A stretch of 64,000 bases of DNA from Microtetraspora niveoalba (GTDB lineage Bacteria > Actinomycetota > Actinomycetes > Streptosporangiales > Streptosporangiaceae). Positions 18,829-31,581 of the stretch are shown here, in pieces. The stretch is taken from assembly GCF_001570405.1 (NCBI RefSeq), contig NZ_BBYM01000022.1:1-64000 (forward strand), written 5' to 3'. Numbering within the stretch: the first letter of the stretch is position 1; the number at the start of each line of letters is the position of its first letter. The translations under genes were made by a program, and so were the position numbers. The notes beneath the pieces are model-generated. The model made no database searches. It saw nothing but the letters and a program-made list of their open reading frames with translations, and had not been told where the DNA came from.

Positions 18829-19473
18829 GTGTCCAACGATTCCGAAAATCCCCGCGGCCGGGTCCGGCTCGCGCGCGGGGTGTCGCCCTGGCTGGCTCCG
18901 ACCGCCGCGGCGGCGGTCGTCACCACCGCCCTCGTCCGCAAGTCCCCCCGATGGGCCGTGGCGGCGGTCCCGCTCACGGCGCTCACCGGCGCGATGCTCT
19001 GGTTCTTCCGTGACCCGGAGCGCGTCCCAGGCGAGGGTCGGATCGTCTCGCCGGCCGACGGCGTGGTGCAGAGCATCGACCCGTGGCCCGACGGCCGCAC
19101 CCGGGTGGCCATCTTCATGAGCCCCCTGAACGTGCACGTCAACCGGGCCCCGGCCGCCGGCACGGTGACCTCGGTCGAACACGTGCCCGGCGGCTTCGTC
19201 CCGGCCTTCAACAAGGACAGCGACAAGAACGAGCGCGTCGTGTGGCACTTCGACACCGCGCTCGGCGACATCGAGATGGTGCAGATCGCGGGCGCGGTCG
19301 CGCGCCGCATCGTGCCGTACGTGTCCGCGGGTGTGAAGGTGGCGCAGACCGAGCGGATCGGCCTGATCCGGTTCGGCTCGCGGGTGGACGTCTACCTCCC
19401 CGAGGGCATCGCTCCGGCGGTGAGCGTCGGCCAGAAGACCACGGCGGGGGTGACTCGCATTGACCACGCCTGA
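18829..19473 (+). CDS. psd: Phosphatidylserine decarboxylase proenzyme
   Basis: A 214-residue PSD of the short form. It shows WFFRDPERVPGEGRIVSPAD, the metal/substrate block FMSPLNVHVNR, and the self-cleavage site RFGSRVDVY, where cleavage before Ser makes the pyruvoyl group. One N-terminal membrane helix pair (~20-60). GTG start chosen from family alignment; the SD is weak. A TTGACA (18719-18724) and an AT-rich stretch upstream mark a likely promoter but no well-spaced -10 box is clear. It overlaps pssA by 14 bp. Confidence 0.9.
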   Translation: MSNDSENPRGRVRLARGVSPWLAPTAAAAVVTTALVRKSPRWAVAAVPLTALTGAMLWFFRDPERVPGEGRIVSPADGVVQSIDPWPDGRTRVAIFMSPLNVHVNRAPAAGTVTSVEHVPGGFVPAFNKDSDKNERVVWHFDTALGDIEMVQIAGAVARRIVPYVSAGVKVAQTERIGLIRFGSRVDVYLPEGIAPAVSVGQKTTAGVTRIDHA

Positions 19474-20299
19474 GCTGGGCGCCGAGAGCTGGCAGGTGAG
19501 CGAGCTCGAGGAGGAGCCGCGCGGCCCGGTGGGCAAGGCGTTCCGCCTGTCCGCCGCCGACTCCCTCTCGCTCGGCAACGCGCTCAGCGGCTTCCTCGCC
19601 GTGTGCGTGCTCGCCTGGTCGGCCATCTCCGACCTCCAGCAGTCCGGCGGCAAGTTCGAGCCCGACCCCCGCTTCTTCGGCACCGCCGTGGTGCTGCTGC
19701 TCATCGGCGCGACCTGCGACCTGTTCGACGGTCTGGTGGCCCGCAGGTTCCGCGCGTCCGCGATGGGCGCGGAGCTGGACAACCTCGCCGACGTGATCAG
19801 CTTCGGCTTCGCGCCCGCCTTCATGGTCGTGATCTGGGCCGGGTTCTCCGGCCGGCTCCCACTGTGGCTGGTGCTCTGCGCGGCGGCCTCCGTCCTGATC
19901 GCCGGCGTCGTACGGCTGGCGCGCTTCGCCTGCGTCAAGACCAAGAGCGGCGACTTCATGGGCCTGCCCATCCCCATGGGCGCGATGACGGTCGTGTCCA
20001 TCGTGCTGCTCTTCCAGCCCAACTACGTGACGATCGCCGGCATCTTCGCGGTCGCCTGGCTCATGGTGAGCCGCATCGAGTACCCCAAGCCCAAGGGCAA
20101 CGTCGCGGCGGTCGTCCTCGCCTGGATGATGATCAACGTCGCCTGCCTGAGCATCTGGGCGTCCGGCCTGGCCGGAGGCGACCAGCTCATCACCGTGGGC
20201 GCGGTCATGCAGATCGCCATCGTGGCGGCCATCCCGCTGCGCGTGCTGATGTTCAAGTGGGAGCGCCGCCGGGCGCGCCGCTCCGAGCACACCGGCTGA
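19460..20299 (+). CDS. pssA: CDP-diacylglycerol-serine O-phosphatidyltransferase
   Basis: A 279-residue integral membrane enzyme making phosphatidylserine from CDP-diacylglycerol and serine. The CDP-alcohol phosphatidyltransferase signature reads CDLFDGLVARRF followed by GAELDNLAD. About eight membrane helices. TTG start inside the 3' end of psd. Together the pair makes phosphatidylethanolamine. Confidence 0.92.
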   Translation: MTTPELGAESWQVSELEEEPRGPVGKAFRLSAADSLSLGNALSGFLAVCVLAWSAISDLQQSGGKFEPDPRFFGTAVVLLLIGATCDLFDGLVARRFRASAMGAELDNLADVISFGFAPAFMVVIWAGFSGRLPLWLVLCAAASVLIAGVVRLARFACVKTKSGDFMGLPIPMGAMTVVSIVLLFQPNYVTIAGIFAVAWLMVSRIEYPKPKGNVAAVVLAWMMINVACLSIWASGLAGGDQLITVGAVMQIAIVAAIPLRVLMFKWERRRARRSEHTG

Positions 20300-20326
20300 C
20301 CCGCGACGCGAACGCGCGCCGCGCGA

Positions 20327-20352
20327 GGGGCCCGGATTCGCATCCGGGCCCC
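20327..20352 (+). terminator. Hairpin terminator after pssA
   Basis: Perfect 11-bp stem GGGGCCCGGAT / ATCCGGGCCCC with loop TCGC, followed by TTCGCTTTCG. Confidence 0.75.
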
Positions 20353-20404
20353 TTCGCTTTCGTGTCCGGCTTCCGGGCCGGGCGATCACTTTGTTTAATG
20401 AGAC

Positions 20405-20698
20405 ATGACCGCTACCCCGCCTCGTGAGCACACCCGGACGTACTTCCTCGGCAAGCTGGCCGAGGTGCTGGAGAGCAGGGGACTCGACGTCGCGCTCCGG
20501 TCCAGTCCCCCCTCGCTGAGGGCGTCCGATCCGGACGCGACGATGCTCAGCGAGACCGTCGACTGCGTCGCCACGCCGGACGGATGGTTCTACCGGTGGT
20601 CCTGGGGCGAGATCGTGGAGAGCGCGGACGACCCGGAGGCCGCGGCCGACCGCATCCTGAAGGTCTTCGCCGGCCGGTCGGCGGGCGGGCCCGCCTGA
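20405..20698 (+). CDS. Small conserved hypothetical protein
   Basis: A 97-residue soluble protein: a helical N-terminus (TRTYFLGKLAEVLESRGLDV), then a strand-rich part ending WFYRWSWGEIVESADDPEAA. No family is recognised. TTTAAT at 20394-20399 lies only five bases before the ATG and there is no SD, so the transcript is probably leaderless. It is convergent with the MBL gene. Confidence 0.65.
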   Translation: MTATPPREHTRTYFLGKLAEVLESRGLDVALRSSPPSLRASDPDATMLSETVDCVATPDGWFYRWSWGEIVESADDPEAAADRILKVFAGRSAGGPA

Positions 20699-20784
20699 CG
20701 CCGCCTCCCATGTCCGACCTCGCCTGACTCCGTCCGTCCCCGTATCGAGCGGGGCCCGGGGCCCTCCCCGGCCCCGGGCGCCCG

Positions 20785-21435
20785 TCACCAGCCGCGGGCG
20801 CGCCACTCCGGCAGCGAGGGCCGCTCCGCGCCGAGTGTCGTGTCCCTGCCGTGTCCCGGATAGACCCAGGTCTCGTCCGGCAGCCGGTCGAAGATCCGCT
20901 CGACCACGTCGGTGTAGAGCTGGTCGAACCTCTTCGGGTCCTTCTGCGTGTTGCCGACGCCGCCGGGGAACAGCGAGTCGCCGGTGAAGAGGTGGCCGCC
21001 CGCCCCCTCGTAGAACAGTGCGATCGACCCCGGCGTGTGCCCGCGCAGGTGGATGACCTCCAGCGGGATCCGCCCCACCGTGATCCGGTCGCCGTGCTCG
21101 ACCGTACGGCCGACGGGGACGGGCAGCTCCGGCGCGTCGAGGGGGTGGGCCACCACCGGGGCCCCCGTCGCCGCCGCCACCTCCTCCAGGGCCATCCAGT
21201 GGTCCCCGTGCCGGTGGGTGGTCACGATCGTGCCGATCGGGCGGTCCCCGATCAGGTCGAGGAGGCGGCGGGGCTCGGCCGCGGCGTCGATGAGGAGTCC
21301 GTCGCCGGTCTCCACGCAGCGCAGGAGATAGGCGTTGTTGCCGAAGTCGCCGACCTCGATCTTGTGGATCGTCAGGCCGGGCAGCTCGCGCACGTCGGCG
21401 GGGCCGCCCTTGGTCACGTCACCCGTGTAGCTCAT
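20785..21435 (-). CDS. MBL-fold hydrolase (glyoxalase II-like)
   Basis: A 216-residue protein with THRHGDHWMALEEV (metal ligands), HLRGHTPGSIALFY, FTGDSLFPGGVG and VYPGHGRDT, the complete di-metal set of compact glyoxalase-II-like enzymes. A thioester or persulfide substrate is possible. AAGGAG six bases before the ATG. It is divergent from uvrA, an arrangement common in actinobacteria. Confidence 0.9.
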   Translation of the reverse strand: MSYTGDVTKGGPADVRELPGLTIHKIEVGDFGNNAYLLRCVETGDGLLIDAAAEPRRLLDLIGDRPIGTIVTTHRHGDHWMALEEVAAATGAPVVAHPLDAPELPVPVGRTVEHGDRITVGRIPLEVIHLRGHTPGSIALFYEGAGGHLFTGDSLFPGGVGNTQKDPKRFDQLYTDVVERIFDRLPDETWVYPGHGRDTTLGAERPSLPEWRARGW

Positions 21436-21596
21436 GCCACTCCTTCATCGTCGGTTCCGGGGCGTAGGTCATCATCGCCGACTCGGGGGACGTACGGTCG
21501 CATGAGCCCATACCCTGGACTGACAGGGGACACGACCCTCGGGACGGGTACGCGGACCCGGCGGCGGATTCGGAGGCAGTTCCGGCTCCCGCGAAA

Positions 21597-21619
21597 TTGT
21601 CGGTGCCTCTGGATAACCT
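21597..21619 (+). promoter_or_regulatory. RecA-independent DNA-damage promoter (PafBC type) of uvrA
   Basis: TTGTCGGTG, eight bases, then TAACCT: a full match to the published actinobacterial RecA-NDp consensus TTGTCRGTG-N8-TANNNT. It lies 43 bp before the uvrA start. Confidence 0.8.
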
Positions 21620-21662
21620 CCCCGTGCACCTCTGTTGACTCCAACGACCTTTCGGGACCGCT

Positions 21663-24503
<2,841 letters not shown>

Positions 24504-24527
24504 CGGGACCCCGTCCCGGCCCGTCGC

Positions 24528-24564
24528 CGCTTCCGGCGCCGCCTCGTCGTGGGCGCCGGGAGCG
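24528..24564 (+). terminator. GC hairpin after uvrA
   Basis: 13-bp stem CGCTTCCGGCGCC / GGCGCCGGGAGCG (one G-U type mismatch) and an 11-base loop, 25 bp after the uvrA stop, without a U-tract. Confidence 0.5.
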
Positions 24565-24688
24565 GGCCGGCCACGTCCGCCCCCCGCGGAGCGGGCCGGT
24601 CCCCGGCGCTCGGCCGGGCCGGACGCGGGGGCGGAGGGTCCCGTCCCTAGGCTGGGGTCACACCCCGATCCCGAGAAGGAATCCCACC

Positions 24689-25111
24689 ATGACCACCAAC
24701 TCCCCTTCCATGCCCACGCGCCGCCAGGTGCTCGGGACGGCGGGCGTCGCCGCGTGCGGCGTCGCGCTCGCCGGGTGCGGCCTGGGCGTCCCGACGGAGC
24801 CGGTCGTGCCCCCCGGGATCAAGGGGAAGGTCATCGCCAAGGTGGCCGACGTCCCCGTGGGCGGCGGCACCCTGATCAAGGACTGGAAGATCCTGCTCAC
24901 GCAGCCGTCGGAGGGCGTGTTCAAGGCGTTCACCGCCACCTGCCCGCACAAGGGCTGCGTGGTCGGGCGGTTCGCGGACAAGGCCGTCGAGTGTCCCTGC
25001 CACGGGAGCGCGTTCGCCCTCGACACCGGCGCCTGCCTGCGCGGCCCGGCCGAGACGCCGCTCAAGGAGTTCCCGCTCCGCGTGGACGGCGACGGCATCG
25101 TCATCCTCTGA
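24689..25111 (+). CDS. Rieske [2Fe-2S] Tat lipoprotein
   Basis: A 140-residue protein. The signal TRRQVLGTAGVAACGVALAGC carries the twin arginine (~10-11) and a lipobox cysteine. The mature part has both cluster motifs, CPHKGC and CPCHGSAF, each with its Cys/His ligands and the disulfide cysteine, so the cluster should be assembled. The rest (LRGPAETPLKEFPLRVDGDGIVIL) is a typical small ubiquinol-oxidase-like Rieske fold. It is not next to cytochrome bc genes; the electron partner is unknown. AGAAGGA before the ATG. Confidence 0.92.
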   Translation: MTTNSPSMPTRRQVLGTAGVAACGVALAGCGLGVPTEPVVPPGIKGKVIAKVADVPVGGGTLIKDWKILLTQPSEGVFKAFTATCPHKGCVVGRFADKAVECPCHGSAFALDTGACLRGPAETPLKEFPLRVDGDGIVIL

Positions 25112-25184
25112 CCGCCGGCCCCCGCGTCCAAGTCGGGCCGTCCGACGGCGCCCGGGTCCGCCCGGGCCCTCCGGACCCCTTCGC

Positions 25185-25294
25185 GCCGGGTCCTGTTCGT
25201 GCCCGGTCCTGTTCGTGCCCGGTCCCGTTCGCGCCCGGTCCCGTTCGCGCCCGGTCCCGTTCGCGCCGGGTTCCGTTGGCGCCCGGTCCGGGCC
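25185..25294. repeat. 16-bp minisatellite upstream of uvrC
   Basis: Six head-to-tail 16-bp units (consensus GCCCGGTCCCGTTCGC; starts 25185, 25201, 25217, 25233, 25249, 25265) and a partial seventh. Units three to five are identical. The period is not a multiple of three and no protein frame is maintained. Confidence 0.9.
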
Positions 25295-25348
25295 AGCAGG
25301 TACAGGCCGGTCCGGGCCCGGACCGGCCCGCCGCGATCGCGATCTGTT

Positions 25349-25371
25349 TTGTCGGCCCGTGACAGTAGGCT
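25349..25371 (+). promoter_or_regulatory. RecA-independent DNA-damage promoter (PafBC type) of uvrC, leaderless
   Basis: TTGTCGGCC, eight bases, TAGGCT: matches TTGTCRGTG-N8-TAGNNT at all but the last two bases of the first box. The uvrC GTG begins seven bases after the -10 box, so the mRNA should be leaderless; there is no SD. Confidence 0.7.
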
Positions 25372-25378
25372 TGCTTTT

Positions 25379-27412
25379 GTGGCGGATCCGGCAACTTATC
25401 GACCAGCGCCCGGCGCGATCCCCGAGGCCCCGGGTGTCTACCGCTTCCGCGACCCCGGCGGCCGGGTGATCTACGTCGGCAAGGCCAAGAGCCTGCGCCA
25501 GCGGCTCAATTCGTACTTCGCGGATTTCGCGAGCCTGCACCCGCGGACCCAGACGATGCTCACCACCGCGTCCGGCGTCGACTGGACCGTGGTGGGCACC
25601 GAGGTCGAGGCGCTCCAGCTCGAATACTCCTGGATCAAGGAGTTCGACCCCCGCTTCAACGTGAAGTACCGGGACGACAAGTCCTATCCGTACCTCGCGG
25701 TCACCATGGGCGAGGAGTTCCCCCGCGTGCAGGTGCTGCGCGGCGCCAAGCGCAAGGGCACCCGCTACTTCGGGCCCTACTCCCACGCCTGGGCGATCAG
25801 GGAGACCGTCGACCTGCTGCTGCGCGTGTTCCCCGTACGCACCTGCTCGGCCGGGGTGTTCCGGCGGGCCGGCCAGATCGGGCGGCCGTGCCTGCTCGGA
25901 TACATCGACAAGTGCTCCGCGCCCTGCGTGGGCCGGGTCACCCCCGAGGAGCACCGCGCCCTGGCCGAGGACTTCTGCGACTTCATGGCCGGCAACACGG
26001 GCCGGTTCATCAAGCGGCTGGAGCGGGCCATGCGCGAGGCCGCCGCCGTGGAGGAGTACGAGAGGGCCGCCAGGCTGCGCGACGACATCCAGGCGTTGCA
26101 GCGGGCCCTGGAGAAGCAGACCGTGGTGCTCGGCGACGACACCGACTGCGACGTGATCGCCCTGGCCGAGGACGCGCTGGAGGCCGCCGTCCAGGTCTTC
26201 TACGTGCGCGGGGGCCGCATCCGGGGCCAGCGCGGCTGGGTGGTCGACAAGGTCGAGGACGCCACCCCGGGCGACCTCGTGGAGCACTTCCTGCTCCAGA
26301 TGTACGGCGAGGCCGCGATCCCGCGCGAGATCCTGGTCGCCGCCGCGCCGCCGGACGCCGACGCCCTGGCCGAGCTGCTGTCCGAGCAGCGGGGCGCCAA
26401 GGTGGACCTGCGGGTGCCGCAGCGCGGCGACAAGAAGAGCCTGATGGAAACCGTCGAGCGCAACGCGAAGGAGTCCCTGGCCCAGCACAAGCTGCGGCGC
26501 GCGAGCGACCTCACCACGCGCAGCCGCGCGCTGCAGGAGATCGCCGACGCCCTCGGGCTGGACCAGGCGCCGCTGCGCGTCGAGTGCTACGACGTCTCGC
26601 ACACGCAGGGCACCGACGTGGTGGCCTCCATGGTGGTGTTCGAGGACGGTCTGGCCCGCAAGAGCGAGTACCGCCGGTTCTCGATCAAGAACGCCGAGGG
26701 CGACGTCGCGTCCATCCACGAGGTCATCTCGCGCAGGTTCAAGCGCTATCTGGAGGAGCGGTCGGCGACCGGCGAGCTGGGCGCCGAGACCGCCCCCGAG
26801 CCGGCGGAGGCCGACGGCGGCGACGGCGGACCGGGCGCGGCGGGCGGAGCCGTGGAGGGCGCGGGCGCCGACCCGCGCACCGGCCTGCCGATCGACCCGG
26901 ACACCGGACGGCCCCGCAAGTTCGCCTACCCGCCCAACCTGGTCGTGGTCGACGGCGGGCCCGCGCAGGCCGCGGCCGCCCAGCGCGCCCTCGACGAGCT
27001 CGGCGTGGACGACGTCGCGGTCTGCGGCCTCGCCAAGCGGCTCGAAGAGGTGTGGCTCCCCGGTGACGACCAGCCGGTGATCCTCCCGCGGTCGAGCGAG
27101 GGCCTTTACCTCCTGCAGCGCGTTCGCGACGAGGCGCACCGGTTCGCCATCGCCTACCATCGTTCGAAGCGGTCCAGGGCCGTCAAGGAAAGCGCGCTGG
27201 ACGAAGTTCCCGGCCTCGGGCCCGCCCGAAGGCAGGCGCTTCTGCGGCACTTCGGATCGCTGAAGCGGCTGCGCGAGGCCGGCGCCGACGAGATCCGCGA
27301 GGTTCCCGGCATCGGCCCCGCGACCGCCGAGGCCATCGTGGCGGCGCTGAGCGGCGCGGGGGACGCCGGCCGGAAACGCGACGCCGACCGAGAGAAAGCG
27401 GTGAGCGACTGA
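25379..27412 (+). CDS. uvrC: Excinuclease ABC subunit C
   Basis: A 677-residue nuclease making both incisions in excision repair. It has a GIY-YIG domain ([20 protein letters not shown], ~17-36), a UVR motif (~205-240, [19 protein letters not shown]), an RNase H-like domain ([29 protein letters not shown]) and two helix-hairpin-helix motifs at the end ([31 protein letters not shown]). An Ala/Gly/Glu-rich insert of ~50 residues lies in the nuclease domain (~465-515). Its TGA overlaps the rapZ ATG (TGATG-type). Confidence 0.97.
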   Translation: MADPATYRPAPGAIPEAPGVYRFRDPGGRVIYVGKAKSLRQRLNSYFADFASLHPRTQTMLTTASGVDWTVVGTEVEALQLEYSWIKEFDPRFNVKYRDDKSYPYLAVTMGEEFPRVQVLRGAKRKGTRYFGPYSHAWAIRETVDLLLRVFPVRTCSAGVFRRAGQIGRPCLLGYIDKCSAPCVGRVTPEEHRALAEDFCDFMAGNTGRFIKRLERAMREAAAVEEYERAARLRDDIQALQRALEKQTVVLGDDTDCDVIALAEDALEAAVQVFYVRGGRIRGQRGWVVDKVEDATPGDLVEHFLLQMYGEAAIPREILVAAAPPDADALAELLSEQRGAKVDLRVPQRGDKKSLMETVERNAKESLAQHKLRRASDLTTRSRALQEIADALGLDQAPLRVECYDVSHTQGTDVVASMVVFEDGLARKSEYRRFSIKNAEGDVASIHEVISRRFKRYLEERSATGELGAETAPEPAEADGGDGGPGAAGGAVEGAGADPRTGLPIDPDTGRPRKFAYPPNLVVVDGGPAQAAAAQRALDELGVDDVAVCGLAKRLEEVWLPGDDQPVILPRSSEGLYLLQRVRDEAHRFAIAYHRSKRSRAVKESALDEVPGLGPARRQALLRHFGSLKRLREAGADEIREVPGIGPATAEAIVAALSGAGDAGRKRDADREKAVSD

Positions 27413-28284
27413 TGTGCGCTGCGAGAGAACCGGCGTTCGTGATCGTCACGGGCATGTCGGGGGCGGGGCGCAGCACCGCCGCCAAGGCCCTTGAGGATCT
27501 GGGCTGGTTCGTGATCGACAACCTGCCGCCAGGCCTGCTGTTCTCGCTGGCCGAGGAGGCCGGCCGGGTCAAGCTGGCCGCCGACAAGGTCGCGGCGGTC
27601 GTCGACGTGCGCAGCCTCGCCTTCACCTCCGACCTCAACGCGGCGATCGGCGAGCTGGACGGCCGCGGCGTCGGGTTCCGGGTGGTCTTCCTGGAGGCGA
27701 GCGACGAGGAGCTGGTGCGCCGGTTCGAGAACGTGCGGCGCCCCCACCCGTTGCAGGGCGACGGACGGCTCGTCGACGGCATCGCCCGCGAGCGCGGCAT
27801 CCTGCGCGAGGTCAGGGCCAACGCCGACCTCATAATCGACACCTCCTCGCTCAACGTCCACGAGCTGCGCAACAAGATCGTCTCCTTCTTCGGCGGCGAG
27901 GACCGGCCCGGCCTCAAGGTCAACGTGGTCTCCTTCGGATACAAGTACGGCCTGCCGGTCGACGCCGACCTCGTGGTGGACTGCCGCTTCCTGCCCAATC
28001 CGCACTGGGTTCCCGAGCTGCGCCCGATGAGCGGTCTGGACGCCTCCGTCCGCGAGTACGTCCTCGGCCAGATCGGTGCCAAGGAGTTCCTCGACGCGTA
28101 CGAGGAGGTCTTCGGGGTGGTGGCCGCCGGATACGCGCGCGAGGGCAAGAGCTACGCCACGCTCGCCGTCGGCTGCACCGGCGGCAAGCACCGCAGCGTG
28201 GCCATGGCGGAGCAGCTCGGGGCGCGGCTGCGCGACCGGGGCATGGAGGTCCAGGTCAGCCACCGCGATGTGGGGCGCGAGTGA
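27412..28284 (+). CDS. rapZ: RNase adapter / nucleotide-binding protein RapZ
   Basis: A 290-residue P-loop protein. The loop reads VTGMSGAGRSTAAKALEDLG, with Arg where GKS is usual, as in other actinobacterial members. The C-terminal GCTGGKHRSVAMAEQL and SHRDV match the regulatory, metabolite-sensing domain that binds GlcN6P and small RNAs in E. coli. In actinobacteria the target is not established. Overlaps uvrC and yvcK. Confidence 0.95.
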   Translation: MCAAREPAFVIVTGMSGAGRSTAAKALEDLGWFVIDNLPPGLLFSLAEEAGRVKLAADKVAAVVDVRSLAFTSDLNAAIGELDGRGVGFRVVFLEASDEELVRRFENVRRPHPLQGDGRLVDGIARERGILREVRANADLIIDTSSLNVHELRNKIVSFFGGEDRPGLKVNVVSFGYKYGLPVDADLVVDCRFLPNPHWVPELRPMSGLDASVREYVLGQIGAKEFLDAYEEVFGVVAAGYAREGKSYATLAVGCTGGKHRSVAMAEQLGARLRDRGMEVQVSHRDVGRE

Positions 28285-29258
28285 CGCCGGCGGGCGCGCA
28301 GGACGAGGGGGGCGAGGACGGCGGTCCGTCCGGCCCGAAAGTGGTCGCCCTCGGCGGAGGACACGGCCTGTACGCCTCCCTGTCCGCGCTGAGGACGGTG
28401 ACGCACGACCTCACGGCCGTGGTGACCGTGGCCGACGACGGGGGCTCCAGCGGCCGTCTCAGGCGTGAGCTGGGCGTGATCCCTCCCGGTGACCTGCGGA
28501 TGGCCCTCGCGGCGTTGTGCGGCGACGACGAGTGGGGCCAGACCTGGAGCCGCGTCGTCCAGCACCGCTTCCGCAGCGAGGGCGAGCTGCACGGGCACGC
28601 CGTCGGCAACCTGCTGATCGTGGCGCTGTGGGAGCTGCTCGACGACCCGGTCAAGGGTCTCGACTGGGTGGGGCGGCTGCTCGGCGCCCACGGCCGGGTG
28701 CTGCCCATGGCGTCGGTCCCGCTGGACATCCAGGCGGAGGTCGAGCTGGACGGCGAGGTCACGACCGTACGCGGCCAGGTGGCGTGCGCGCTGACGCCCG
28801 GCAGGGTCCGGGCGATCTCGCTGCTCCCGCCGGACCCGCCCGCCTGCCCCCAGGCGGTGGAGGCCATCCACGAGGCCGACTGGGTGGTGTTCGGGCCGGG
28901 GTCCTGGTTCACCAGCGTCCTGCCGCACCTGAAGGTCCCCGAGCTGGCGCGCGCGCTGCACACGACGAGCGCGCGGCGGCTGGTGATCCTCAACCTCGCC
29001 CCGCAGCCGGGTGAGACGGACGGCTTCTCCCCGGAGAAGCACCTGGAGGTGCTCCGCGAGCACGCGCCGTCGTTGTCGGTGGACATGGTGCTCGCCGATC
29101 ACGGCGTGGTCGACGAGCCGCGCGAGCTGGAGAAGGCCGCGGTGTCCCTGGGGGCGCGTCTCGTATTGGCCGATGTGGGCGCCTGTGACGGATCTCCCAG
29201 GCACGACGGACCTCGTCTTGCCAGGGTCCTGGACGAGATTTTCCGTGAGAAGCGGTGA
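28281..29258 (+). CDS. yvcK: YvcK/CofD-like gluconeogenesis and cell-shape factor
   Basis: A 325-residue protein with KVVALGGGHGLYASLSAL, VADDGGSSGRLRRELG, PPGDLRMALAAL and VFGPGSWFTSVLPHL, the UDP-sugar-binding signature residues. The family (mycobacterial CuvA) links carbon metabolism to cell-wall growth. GTG start inside the rapZ stop (GTGA). Confidence 0.95.
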   Translation: MTPAGAQDEGGEDGGPSGPKVVALGGGHGLYASLSALRTVTHDLTAVVTVADDGGSSGRLRRELGVIPPGDLRMALAALCGDDEWGQTWSRVVQHRFRSEGELHGHAVGNLLIVALWELLDDPVKGLDWVGRLLGAHGRVLPMASVPLDIQAEVELDGEVTTVRGQVACALTPGRVRAISLLPPDPPACPQAVEAIHEADWVVFGPGSWFTSVLPHLKVPELARALHTTSARRLVILNLAPQPGETDGFSPEKHLEVLREHAPSLSVDMVLADHGVVDEPRELEKAAVSLGARLVLADVGACDGSPRHDGPRLARVLDEIFREKR

Positions 29259-29321
29259 GACCGGGCCTCCGGGGTGCGAGAGACTGGCTCCCAAAGTCTG
29301 TTTGGGGGAGGACACGCGCAG

Positions 29322-30302
29322 ATGGCCATGACGGGTGTGGTGAAAGACGAGCTGAGCCGCCTTTCGGTGCTGAAGCCCTGCTGCCGGAAGGCCGAGGTCT
29401 CGACGCTGTTGCGGTTCGCGAGCGGCCTGCACCTGGTCGGCGGGCGGATCGTGATCGAGGCGGAGCTCGACACCAATGTCACCGCCCGCCGCCTGATCAG
29501 GGACATCGGCGAGGTGTTCGGCCACAAGGCCGAGGTGCTGGTACTGGCCCCCGCCGGCCTGCGCAAGGGCTCCCGATACGTGGTGCGGGTCTACCGCGAC
29601 GGTGAGGCCCTGGCCAGGCAGACCGGTCTGATCGACAACCACGGCCGCCCGGTGCGCGGACTGCCCCGTCAGGTGGTCTCGGGCGCTACGTGCGACGCGG
29701 AGGCGGCCTGGCGCGGCGCGTTCCTGGCGCACGGCTCGCTGACCGAGCCCGGCAGGTCCATGTCCCTCGAGGTGACCTGCCCGGGGCCCGAGGCGGCGCT
29801 GGCCCTGGTCGGCTCGGCCCGGCGGCTGAAGATCCACGCGAAGGCGCGTGAGGTGCGCGGCGTGGACCGGGTCGTGGTCCGCGACGGCGACGCGATCAGC
29901 GCCCTGCTCACCCGGCTCGGCGCGCACGACAGCGTGCTGGCCTGGGAGGAGCGGCGGATGCGCCGCGAGGTCCGGGCCACGGCGAACCGGCTGGCCAACT
30001 TCGACGACGCCAACCTCCGCAGGTCGGCCAGGGCCGCCGTCGCGGCCGGCGCACGGGTGCAGCGGGCCCTGGAGATCCTGGGGGACGAGGCGCCCGAGCA
30101 CCTGGTGGTCGCCGGCCGGCTCCGGGTCGAGCACAAGCAGGCGTCCCTCGAGGAACTCGGCCAGATCGCCGACCCGCCGCTGACCAAGGACGCCATCGCC
30201 GGACGCATCCGGCGGCTGCTGGCGATGGCCGACAAGCGCGCCCAGGATCTCGGCATCGCCAACACCGAGGCCAACCTGACCGCCGAGATGCTGGCCCCCT
30301 GA
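29322..30302 (+). CDS. whiA: Sporulation transcription regulator WhiA
   Basis: A 326-residue protein. It has an N-terminal LAGLIDADG-derived fold ([20 protein letters not shown], then the RFASGLHL core) and a C-terminal helix-turn-helix ([20 protein letters not shown]). In Streptomyces WhiA works with WhiB to switch on sporulation septation. The ATG at 29322 follows GGGGGAGGAC and gives the family's usual MAMT start. Last gene of the uvrC operon. Confidence 0.97.
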   Translation: MAMTGVVKDELSRLSVLKPCCRKAEVSTLLRFASGLHLVGGRIVIEAELDTNVTARRLIRDIGEVFGHKAEVLVLAPAGLRKGSRYVVRVYRDGEALARQTGLIDNHGRPVRGLPRQVVSGATCDAEAAWRGAFLAHGSLTEPGRSMSLEVTCPGPEAALALVGSARRLKIHAKAREVRGVDRVVVRDGDAISALLTRLGAHDSVLAWEERRMRREVRATANRLANFDDANLRRSARAAVAAGARVQRALEILGDEAPEHLVVAGRLRVEHKQASLEELGQIADPPLTKDAIAGRIRRLLAMADKRAQDLGIANTEANLTAEMLAP

Positions 30303-30383
30303 CCCCGGCGCCGCCGGCACCGGGCCCGGCCCGGCGGCCGAGACGGCGCCCCCTCACCTGGGCCTTCCCCCGCTCCGCTCATG

Positions 30384-30416
30384 GCGGCCGGTTTGCGTGC
30401 GCGAACCGGCCGCTTT
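30384..30416 (+). terminator. Terminator after whiA
   Basis: 10-bp stem GCGGCCGGTT / AACCGGCCGC, loop TGCGTGCGCG, then TTT. Confidence 0.75.
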
Positions 30417-30474
30417 GTCGTGCGCGCCCCTTTCTGGCACGTGCTTTGCCGTTTCCGATCAGCGGTGGGGCGCG

Positions 30475-31580
<1,106 letters not shown>

Positions 31581-31581
<1 letters not shown>

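Noticed and set aside
25185-25294. Possible CRISPR array
   Set aside because: Units are 16 bp and directly abutting without spacers; no cas gene in the window.
24647-27250. An 867-codon frame opposite the Rieske gene and uvrC
   Set aside because: Shadow frame crossing two real genes and a minisatellite; no recognisable domain.
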